Part shown: positions 22,975-33,749 of the stretch, one piece after another
Numbering within the stretch: the first letter of the stretch is position 1
Layout: each line of letters begins with the position of its first letter
NCBI GenBank assembly: GCA_964030475.1
Contig: CAXIPT010000002.1
Coordinates: 2,302,827-2,366,826, forward strand
DNA: 64,000 nucleotides
Source of the DNA: Tethya wilhelma
Lineage: Eukaryota; Porifera; Demospongiae; Tethyida; Tethyidae
Reading direction: 5' to 3'
The notes under the pieces: generated by a model
Seen by the model: only the letters and a program-made list of their open reading frames with translations
Told to the model about the DNA's origin: nothing
Databases searched by the model: none
Made by a program: the position numbers and the translations under genes

Positions 22975-25508
22975 TCAAAATTAATGAATACAACAGTTCG
23001 TAGGCGGATTGTATTTCAACAACACCAAAACAAGTTCACAAATGGAGTCATAACTTCCTTTCACAATAAAGAAGCATTACGATACATGCACACACACCAG
23101 GACAACTTCTCAAGCATGAGTAATATTACATTACTATCACACTTACATGTGTTATGTTGAAGTAATGAGACACTTCAGCAGCAGGTTCTGTGGCAGGGGA
23201 GCAACCAGAACCCATCAGAGCTATCTTGGTGGGTGAATTTAGCATCTGTGCTGCCATTGCGTCCAAACCAGGTGTTCTAGAGCACTGCAAAGACAATGTA
23301 CAATCATTATTATTGATGGCAACCCGCAGTGATTCAATGAAAAATTGATATCATTGAAAAAAATCTTGAAATCTAGCTTGGATTCCAACCCAGCTAGGTC
23401 TTTTGAATTTTGGTCAAATGCTTTTACCACTGAGCTACTAGAACTCACTGGCATTGGAGCAGAGAATAGCAGTATATGCTACCATTCATAGGCACTAGTT
23501 GACTTCCAAACTAGATCTCAAGGCCTACATGTAATGGCACATGACTCTGTGACTAATATTGATTTCAGGGGTATAATTATCTATAATTAGATCAAAAGGT
23601 ACAAGCCTTCAGTAGAGTAACTGTAGGAATGCTAAAACCATTATTCGTATACTCAGTCAACAACACCCAAGGCTCTCAGACCTGAATCCACCCATTGTAA
23701 TATGCCATGCCATGTCATTTGGTATGGTGCTATATAGAACTGATGCTGTTGGTGACTGGCCGGTAGTTATAACTCTTGCCGGTTGGTTCTTCTTGCACAA
23801 TGGATTGAATTATAAAATGGTAGCTAGAGTGGCCGGCTCCGTAAACTAAAGCAGAATACATTGCATGTTGTCAATGGTGCCAGTTCTTTAACAGAGTGCC
23901 GGCAAAATCATGCAGGATACTATTAAACAAGTAGCAAAAATTTCAAAAAAATAAGCAGTGTAGGAATGGGCAGTGCTGTAAAAAGTATTGGAACAAGGCA
24001 TGTCTCAATTTCGGCACATGGACTACTTCATTTTCATTTTTGATCCCTCAATTATTGTCATAAATGGATCCAGAATTATCAGTTTATCAGCTGAGCAACA
24101 GTATCACATACTAATGGTTCAAATTCCTGCTAATCTTATCACTTGGCTAAATAGTGGAATGAAGAATAGCAGGCACGATTAGATTATATTGGTCAAGACT
24201 TGAACACAAAAAAAATGAAGTAGTCATGTGCCCGAAATTGAGACATGCCTTGTTCCAATACTTTTTACAGCACTGCCCATTCCTACACTGCTTATTTTTT
24301 TGAAATTTTTGCTACTTGTTCATTCACTTTTTTCAACACTACAGTGTGAAGACTGTTAGAGACTGGTTAGTCTCTACAAAAAGCTTGAGTAGCAGCTACA
24401 TACATTGTAATGTTAGAGTAACTAATGCGCATGCGCATTCAATGCCACGTGGATAGATAATGAATGACCTTTGAACTCTACCTGCAGGAAGATTGCTACG
24501 TTGAAGTACATGAATTTATATGCTATGTTTCAAAGCTTTCTAGTTTTTGTTTAGTCTCATTTGTGATGAAAACGAGTATCAAGGAACGCAGTTCCCTTGA
24601 AAAGGACTTACCTGGTGCTGTCAAAGTTGGCTCCACACTCTCTGGTTCTCTGGAAACCGTGTTCAAGTAAGTCAGTTAGTACGTACGTAAGTAAGTACGT
24701 TAGGAGAACAAAAATGGCACTGTTGTGGCTTCCCACTAGCGATCTCTACGAGTTCCCAGGGAAGTTTCTGTGAGTTTCAGGCCTTGCATGTAGTTGGTAA
24801 TCTGTTGGGGAGAGCCTTTGAGCAAGTTTGAGGGCTTAACTTTGTTTTGTTAGATTTTTATGGTGATAAACATTTTGTATTGGGTCTATGAGACATGTGG
24901 CCCATTCCTACTATACGTACTACCGTACGTATGATTGCAATACAAAAGCAATAGGAAAGTAATATGGTCTGCCAGCTCTCTAGACAAAACCAAATGAATT
25001 AAAATCTTACACTCCAGAGCTCATTAAAATGCACACACACATTCGTACACACATCCATGTATAATTGAGCAAGCACACACACATGCAGTCACCCAACAAA
25101 CTTAAACTACAATAATTTTCTTAAATTATCACTGATTTCACCTACCTGTGAGTCTGTGAGCGTGTAGTGCAGTGTGTAGCCTGGTAGCAGGTCAGGATCA
25201 GCATTGATCTGGTCCAGAGCTAGCTGTACACCAGGTACCACTGGAACACTTCTGAAATCACCACTAAAAGATTGCATAAGTCCAATAAAGAGAGGGCAGG
25301 TGCCATTGAGACTGGTCCGAGGAGAGCAACTTTGTTGATCTTGGGAGAGATCCACAGGAGGGTAGACTTGAATGTAGGGGCCAGAGTTGAGCTGGGAGTT
25401 GTCGGGGGAGCCCACCGAAGACTGAGCTTGTACAGAGAACATGTTGTAGTGTGTAGCTACAGTTAGCAGTACACAAGTCAAGAAAGCTCGGAGCGAGATA
25501 TCAGCCAT
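20256..25508 (-). CDS. GABA-B-like receptor A, exons 1-5
   Basis: Exons: e1 25146-25508, e2 23147-23284, e3 22528-22698, e4 20854-20958 and e5 20256-20327, all phase 0 and all matching the sizes in receptors B and C or differing by whole codons. The ATG at 25508 opens a signal peptide, followed by the shared SQLNSGPYIQVYPPVDLSQ region and the first lobe of the Venus-flytrap domain (GSGCSPATE in e2, ISSSSELSDR and FGWRQVGIITQDENLFT region in e3). The 3' splice site of e3 is fed by a long CA repeat on the coding strand. Exons 6-14 and the start of 15 are missing from the assembly at 19138, so this is an incomplete model and not evidence of a truncated gene. It starts 460 bases after the end of receptor C. 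Confidence 0.9.
20377..20619. mobile_element. R4 inverted-repeat element in receptor A intron
   Basis: Ends are inverted: AAAGTCTATCTGGTTTGAGA at the left and TCTCAAACCAGATGGGCTTT at the right. Relatives are at 31540-31785 and 38730-38992 with shared internal AGGAAGCTGRAAAGCAACC. About 243 bases with no ORF, so probably non-autonomous. Confidence 0.8.
20959..22527. other. Intron 3 of receptor A
   Basis: About 1.6 kb with no supported exon. It contains a short palindromic R1-type hairpin at about 22154-22210 (TAGCCTCCCTGTCTCC against GGGGACGAGGCTA). Open frames are short and lack splice context. Confidence 0.6.
22704..22771. repeat. GT microsatellite at a splice acceptor
   Basis: Nearly pure GT repeat whose left end is 6 bases from the first base of receptor A exon 3 (22698). 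On the coding strand it reads as a CA tract running into ATCACAG. Confidence 0.9.
23371..23537 (-). mobile_element. tRNA-derived SINE, minus orientation
   Basis: Matches 43633-43778 inverted and 54708-54872 in the same orientation. On the minus strand it has GCCTTGAGATCTAGTTTGG, then a tRNA-like unit with AGCTCAGTGGTAAAAGCA and GGTTGGAATCC. It lies in intron 1 of receptor A. Confidence 0.75.
23932..24935 (+). mobile_element. Composite repeat R3, second copy
   Basis: Palindrome with arms at 23932-24038 and 24212-24320, followed by a body at 24321-24935 ending in CGTACTACCGTACG. It is the inverse of 690-1690 and lies in intron 1 of receptor A. No transposase ORF is seen. Confidence 0.7.
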
Positions 25509-25705
25509 GTTTATTAAATTTTAAGCTTTTGCTCAAAATCTCATGACAAATCACTGTGAACGCCTTGTATAAACTGGCTCAATCGAGGGCTCAATGCCAT
25601 AGGTATGCTTGCAGCGGATGACCTCGTTCCTTGCGGTTCAATTCCACTTCCGTACACAAAACTTTGACCCTACGTACATTGGCCAACGCATATCCGCTAG
25701 AATAT

Positions 25706-25717
25706 CGCGCATGCGCA
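25706..25717. promoter_or_regulatory. NRF-1-like palindrome upstream of receptor A
   Basis: CGCGCATGCGCA lies 198 bases before the receptor A ATG, inside the 460-base gap after receptor C. A matching motif precedes receptor B. TTATACAAG at about 25567-25575 on the minus strand could act as a weak TATA-like element. Confidence 0.4.
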
Positions 25718-25967
25718 GAATAGAAAAAAATAATAGGTGCTTTGTTCTATGCTTCGTTCTGTACGCGTCAAACTTTTTGTTTCCTTATATAATATATTAT
25801 AATTGTAAGAGATGCATGTGTCTCTTCCTCTATTCAGACTATTGGGGCATTTGACTTTGACTTGTAGTACACGCATAAATGTCAGCATCACACACAACAA
25901 AAAACAAAACACGCTATGTACAAAATGGAATAAAAAAGACCAATCAAATATTATTTCAGTTAGCTGT

Positions 25968-26124
25968 TTACAACACAGCAGTAGTAATAGTATCACCATT
26001 AATATTGACGGTTGCATTAGCTGAGGGTGGTGGTAGCTGAACACTATCAGCTCCTTCATCTGCTGAGCCCAAAGTAACAACTGAAGGTCCCTGTGGAATA
26101 TTCTATAGACACACACACACACAT

Positions 26125-26162
<38 letters not shown>

Positions 26163-26629
26163 CAGCCAATGTAAACTTATACCAATTGTAGCTTGCATGA
26201 ATACAATTAGACATCTAATATGAAAGTGTCAGCCAAAGAAGCAGGTATATAAACAAGCCAGCTATTTACAAGTCTTTACAATAGCTTCAGAACAATCAAT
26301 AATATTATGGAATATGGGGAAACAGACAGGCAGCTAGCTGTACGCTGTAGTAATACACTTCAAAATGCTTCCGGTTCTTTTAATAATTCATGACTTGAAA
26401 TAAGATAGGCTAAGTATTTTACTGCAAGTTTCATGCAAGACGGTTGTCAAAACTCACCACTGTTGATATTACTGTGTGCAGTGTTGATCCATTGATGGTT
26501 TCATTGCCTCCTTTGGTTGTGAGGGACAGGGCAGTTGATGGACTCTGTACTACTGACATCTTACGAATGTTTTTAGCATCGGGATCTTGATACAAGTTGA
26601 TCATCTGTAATAGGATGGGGAGAGAGAGA

Positions 26630-26687
<58 letters not shown>

Positions 26688-29600
26688 NACAGAGAGAGAG
26701 AGAGAGAGAGCAAAACTGATTTATCACATTAATGATCTTTACCAACTAAAGTTAAAATCTATAAACATGCATGCGCACTTAAAGAACACAAAAAGAGACA
26801 GATTAAAAATAATTATTTGAGATTGCCTAAAATCTTAATCCCATGCATACTTACATTTGGTATGAAGACCAGTGACAGAATCACTGTAGTGCCTATCAAA
26901 AATCCCAGCCCAAAAACAACAGCATATCCATTGATGATATCCTTCAGCGAATAAGTCGACACCACAATCACAGCCGTCACGATACAAGTCACATAGATTG
27001 CAAGAGCAATGTACGGCGAATCGTTGAGCACCTTGAATTTGACGTTGCGGATCGAGAAGGCGAGGATGATTGCGACGAGCTGTAGGAGAGCCTTGTAGCC
27101 ATAGAGGATGCCGAGGGTGATGTCACGGGCGGTCGAGTCACAGATGTAGATGAAGTAACGGTAGATTATTGCACGCTCCTGTGAGAATTGATAAGAATTT
27201 GACATTATCATTGTCAGTTGGAATCAAGGATATAAACATTATAAAGCAAAATAAATGAGTCAAAAAAACATATTTTTTTCCTTCCAATTGAACTATTTAT
27301 ACATGTAGATTAAGCAACTGAGTCAATACAAAATGCATATTAAAATTTGAGAGAAACAAATGAAATAGAATATACATATTATGTACTTATAGTCATGTAT
27401 ACACACATAGCATAGCCTATTCAGAGTTAAGCAATTCAAAGGTAGTAACTGTCTGTCACTGTTACAAAAAAAGTTAATACACTTATATCTTTTGCAAAGA
27501 TATACCCTCAAGGCTTCAACCTACTTTGGTTTACTGAGTCAGTTAAATGCTTAGCTTTCTCATAATTGAAGCACTTACTTCCAGCATGTCTTCGGGGTTC
27601 TCTCTGTTTGGTTCTCTCTGTGCAGAGAGGTTTCCTCTGGCTCCCTCCACAGCAGTGTATGTGATAAGAATGACCAGATCAATCACCACCAGGACCAGCA
27701 CACCAAGAGCCAACATCCAGTCTTTAATAACCTGAGGATATGAATAAGAATTGGGTGAATAACTTTCAAAGATAAGTATACATGAACAATACATTATTAT
27801 ATTGTGCATAACTTTCCAGCATCATTAGCTGGCAAAAATGTAAAAAAAAAAACAACCAAAAAAACCACCCACTAAATGTACCTGTTTGTCATAACTCAAC
27901 TGGTCAACTGTTTAAAAATAAAACACAGTACACAGTTCACAGTGCAGAGAGTTCAGATCACAGAGCTCATAGTACACTGTGAAGGGTCCAACAATAAGCT
28001 ATAGTACACTGACTGGTTGGCTCACATTTTTCTGGGTTGGTGAGGGATAGTTTATGATGTAGTAAACTCGGAACATCTTCAGAAGAATGGTGCCATAGCA
28101 GAGAGAGTAGCCTATGGCAGTAAACCAGGGGTTGAGCTGGATGTATGTAAGATTGTATACAAAATAATGAAACAGGCATGAAAAACACAATCCAAAGTCA
28201 AACTTAGACACACAGGTGTCTGGTGACCTGTTCCAATTCATATTATGCATTTTGGTTTTTAAATTTGATGACCTTTACCATGCAGCTGTTTGAAAATTCT
28301 GCCAGTCAACCCAGCAGGGGAACAAACTTAATAATTTTCAAAGCTAATATTTGCTAAGAAAAAGTAGATTAGTCTCATTCCCACGCAGGCTCTCCTTCTT
28401 CAGGTCTTATCCTTTAATTCTCTTTGTGAGTCGAATAAAAATGCCAGATAAAAGCCTGCATGAGAACAAGGCCAACCTAGCTTCCTACATACACAGGCTT
28501 CTCTTTCATGAATATTTCCAGTCAGCCTGGCAGGGGATACTACTTTCTCTTTTGTGAGTCGAACAAAAATGTGGAGGAGGAGAACCTGAGAACAAACCTA
28601 GCTCCCTACATACACATTCTCTTCATGAATATTTCCAGTCAGCCTGCATGGAAGTGGATACTGACTTTCGAAGCAAAAACCCACAAAGGAGAAGAAGCTT
28701 GGGAATAAAACTAGATACAATTAACTCAAAGGAGGTAGGACACAATTGACCTTTGTGCGATAGTTCACTTAATTCAGTACCTTCGTCACCCACATTTTAA
28801 AATTTAAGATCACATTATCAAATCTAATCAAAATGTGGTCGATGAGGGTACCTCATTAGGTGAACTATTGCACAAACATTAACCATGTCCTACACCTTCT
28901 CTGGAACTAACTTACGTTGCAGAAGACAGTAATGGCAGTGGGGTTGGTGGTTGGGATGACAAAGAAGAAGACATCCACATAGAGGATGATGGCCCCGATG
29001 CAAATGAAATTGCTCAGGTTGGGACTTGAAGGACGAATAATCCTGCCAGTGTGCAGTTGGGAAGATTATCACAGATAAATGCAATGTCAATAATAGCTGC
29101 ATGTATACATATTGAATGGTTTGTACTGTATAGTGAGAACTTGTGAGGGAGAAATCTTTTGCAGATTTGGTGGTTCTGCAAGAATTAATTTTATACAAGT
29201 CTTTTTCTGCTAAAATCTAAATCAGTAAGTACTATACTTGTACACGGGAGCCACAATAGCTTTTTTCCTGTGAATTTTGAATTTAGCTTGAATTGTGCAA
29301 GTTCTCTCTCTTGAAAATTCCATATATCTATAACCTAAATCAGTGTCACGAACTCTGTTCTCACTTTTTCTCTCTGAAGGTGATGTTGAACACGAGACAG
29401 ACAATGGCAAATACAATACCAGCCACAGCCAAGAGGATGAATAGCACCGTCAGTGCAATTGACACTGACACAGTCACATTATTAGGTTGACCATCATAAG
29501 GTCTCCCAGCAGCTGAATTGGGAAGGAAGTAAAGATAAATATCAGCTTGTACAGAATGAGGAGTAAAAACTAAATATTGTAGTTTAGAGGAGGTACGACA

Positions 29601-30612
29601 TGTGAGTGTCAATTCAATGCTTTTGCTGACTCAGCATGGTAAGTGCACGTAACCAAATCCAATAGCAAACTATAGTGGTAACGTGATTGGAATGCGCTAA
29701 TTGACACTTGCGTGTCGCACCTCCTTTGATCATAGCTATTGAATGTAATACAGCATAGGCATAGCAATAGGAAGGGGTGAATTCTAGATTAGATTTTAAA
29801 CAATATCAGTTTAATTGTATAGAAGTAAGGAGCAAAAATTTAATAGCTATCAAAGAATACAGCATTGGCATAGAAACAGAGGGGGGGGGGGGCATGACTC
29901 AACCAAATTTTATTCTTACATCTATGTTCTGTATCAGCTTGTATGGAAAATGTAACCTCATTCTAAAGCTCCTTCCACCCACGTGCAGCCGAAAAATCCA
30001 TGGAAATGAGGCTCCATTAGCAGGAGCATGAATAAAAGTAATGGTTGCATGTACAATGATGACTTACAACTCCATATGGTGTCCTCTGTGTAGCCATTCT
30101 CGAAAGAAAACTGAACGTTTTCTCTATCGGTGAAGTTGACGCTACCTATCAACACAGCATCGAATCTTCTCTCACTGCCCTCTATAAGTATACACAAGAG
30201 GTAAGCAGATAACTGATTGATTCAGAAAGAATTGCACAGCTATAGGTTTAAAAAATAAATAAACAAACAAATAAAAAATTTGTAAAAAATTACAAAAAAA
30301 ACCAAAAAAAAACATCATTCAACAAGAAAAAAAAAGTTTTTTTTTTTCTGAAAGGCCATGAAAGTCTACCTAGTAATTCAAAATGGCAATAATTTTTAAC
30401 AAAAGGTATACAATCAGAATGAAACCTATCAGTCTTTTGCAATGTACAGAACACAATATGCACCATAATGATACAGACAATGATATAGGAGCATGTATAA
30501 CTCAATACAAGTAAGTACCTCCAATGTAGAGGTGACTGAAGACATTAGCTCTCCCCACTCTTCTCACACCATTGGCTGGGTCAAACCTAACCTGACCCTG
30601 TGTGTGTGTGTN

Positions 30613-30693
<81 letters not shown>

Positions 30694-30949
30694 TGCCATG
30701 TGTGTGTTTGTTTGCCAAAGTATTTTTATAAGCTAATTGCCGCGGTTAATGGGTAGTTACAGGGGGTCAATAACAAAACAAACAAGTTAAATGAGTGGCA
30801 CTTAACTACAGTATCTGTAGCTATACGGGATATAAACCATTGCTTGAGTACAAAATACATTAACAGTATATGATGTATGGTGCTGTTTAGTACTTTAAAA
30901 TATATGTGTTCAAAACCCTACAGTGATTCCTATTAAGTCGCGCACGCAC

Positions 30950-30982
<33 letters not shown>

Positions 30983-33710
30983 CAAAACCCTACAGTGATT
31001 CCTCTGAAGTCGCTCTTCTCTAAGTAGGAGAATATTTGCTTCAAAACACCCGAGTTGTTGTACGTGAAGTGTTGAAGACCAAAGACTGTATTTACATCTC
31101 CTGAGAATCTGTCGTTATACCGACTCAAATCATTTTGCAGTGCTGAGTCATTTCTCAAATCTACATACACATGCACAAATTAAAAAGTATACGCATGAAT
31201 TAAACATGTAACATGTACAAACACAAAAATTAAGATAAATATTACATGAACAAGGTAGCTTTGTTTGGAATGTATAGTTTGTATAAGTTAGACTAAAATT
31301 CATACGCTGACCTTTTATGACTTTGTCGAGAGCTCGAGCTAGTGTCCATGTGGCATCGTAGCTCTGTTGTGAGGCAATGTTTGAGGTGAGGTTGAGAGGA
31401 GACTGGTTGAAGTAGGAGTCATAATAGTCAAGAAATTCAGAACCATTCTACAGAGTATTAAGAAAGAGTTAAAAGAATTTAGAATTTTTTTTAACAATGG
31501 TCTATCTCATATAACATGGACCATACTGTATACTGAGCTAAAGTCCATCTGGTTTGAGAATGGGGCCAGAAGTGAAGTATAATGAGATTCATATGTAATA
31601 CTCTTCATATGGAGTAAAATAGCTAACTTTTGATTGGCAAGATGTAGGAAGCTGGAAAAGCAACCAAAAGAACAGGGAGCCTGAATGATAGCTTTCCAAT
31701 GGTGCTTGAAATTTTGAAATCGGTTTAATATTTAGAAAGCTATTCTATTTTTTCTACCGGCATTCTTAAAACCAGATGGATTTCAGTTGGTAGTCAGATT
31801 CATCTCAACAACTCAAGATAACCCATAATTTAATGGATATAATTATACAAAAAGCTCATAAACAACTCCAGGGTGCTCTAAAAGCTTTTTGCCAAGTAGT
31901 TATCTTTAGCCTCGTACCCAGGCTCTCCCCTTTGACCTTTCGTGCAAAGTCAAAGGAGAGAGCCTGGGTACGAGGCTAGTTATCTTGGTGAACACAAGAA
32001 GAAAACTAAAGGTCTTAGCTTTCTTTTCATTAGAGTTTATGAACAGTTTGTATTGTGTCAATGGGACATTCGGCCACATGTACGTATGATATATAGGCTC
32101 ATAAACGTACAGAGTGTACTGTAATCTTACCAGTCCACTGTCAGCTCTAACTGCAATTGACCTGTCAGAGATGTACTCATCAAGTATCGGTCCCAGAACG
32201 TGAGGCATCACGCTCTCCCTCTCTGCAGCACTGCAGCCAAACGATTCTATCAGCTCGGCCTGTTCTTCTAATGTCCCCTCCCACCATCTTGGCACAACAG
32301 AGTAGAAGGGATAGACGAGAAAGAGGTACTGAGGATACCTCACTCCATTCAGATAGGCCTGGATAAATTTTTTACCGTATAGCGCGGGTAATTTTGGCGG
32401 GCTTAAAATTTGGTGAATTCGCATTTTAGCGTGATTGGCGATTTAAAATTAGACAATTTTAATTCTGCACGCTGCATTGTTTATATATGTAAGTGCATGC
32501 ATATATAAAACTGTTTCGTGATTTTTATTTTGGCAGTTTGCACAATAAATCGCCAATTCACCAAATTTAATTCTCACCAAATTTACCCGCTATACGGTAT
32601 AATACAAAAATTGAATGCTGTATGTAAGATTCTGAACTGTGATTCTGTTATACTACTAGGTTAATTGGTGGAATAAACAAATCAACTATTCCACAAGAAA
32701 AGATAAACACAAGCATAAGTTCTGTGATCTCAATGACACATAATGATATACGTCCCTCAGAAAACAATTTAAAATTTATATTTATAACATGTATAGTATA
32801 ACGTACACAAGTTTCCCAGGCCTTGTACCCTGTGTTTAATTCTTAAACTTGTAGTAGGCCTGGTAAAACTTATCAAGTTGTTTCTACCTCTTTTCTACCA
32901 GTGACGTCACTCACGTGATAAGTTTTACCAGGCCTACCACAGGTTTAAAAATTAAACTGCATGGGGTAGGCCTAGGTACGAGGCTATACACGAGTATAAT
33001 AAAAATTACATCATGCAAGCTAAGTACAATAATTTATAACAAGTATAATGCCTGCATACATAGCTATATGGCTAGCTGGTCTACATAAAAGTGATACCTT
33101 GCACAATATTTGTCGGGCACGTGGTAGAAACATAGCCAGCAAAACGATACGGTGCTCAGGATCCTGAATGCATGGTGCAAGATGCAATAATACATTACTA
33201 TTATTAATTGCTACAACGGTGCTATACCTTATAGTGGGAAATTTTGGTGGGGGAAAATTTTTGAGAATTTCGCGGTTTGGCAGCTTTCCGCAAAAATTTT
33301 CCCCAACGAAATTTGTAAGGTACGAGATCGTCACGTAATGCTAAGACGCAATCCATGAAAATTTTCCTCGCGAATTTCTAATCAAGACAAAAACGCAAAA
33401 ATTTTCCCACACGAAAATTTCCCGCTATGATACGGTATATTTCTGATATGCAACACAAATCAACTTGGACAATACTTAAGTAGCAGCCATTATGTAATAT
33501 TTTTATACTGCTTCGTGCATGAAAGATTGGCTTACAAAGGGATTGGCTCCAAGTGCTGTTCTTATGTCATCGTTGCTTCTAAACCTTGTCTCAGTCGAGT
33601 TGATGTTCACAGAGGAGAGAAGAGTTCTGAGTTGAGACATGGCCTAAAGTGTGTGTGTGTGNNNNNNNNNNNNNNNNNNNNNNNNNNNNNNNNNNNNNNN
33701 NNNNNNNNNN

Positions 33711-33749
<39 letters not shown>

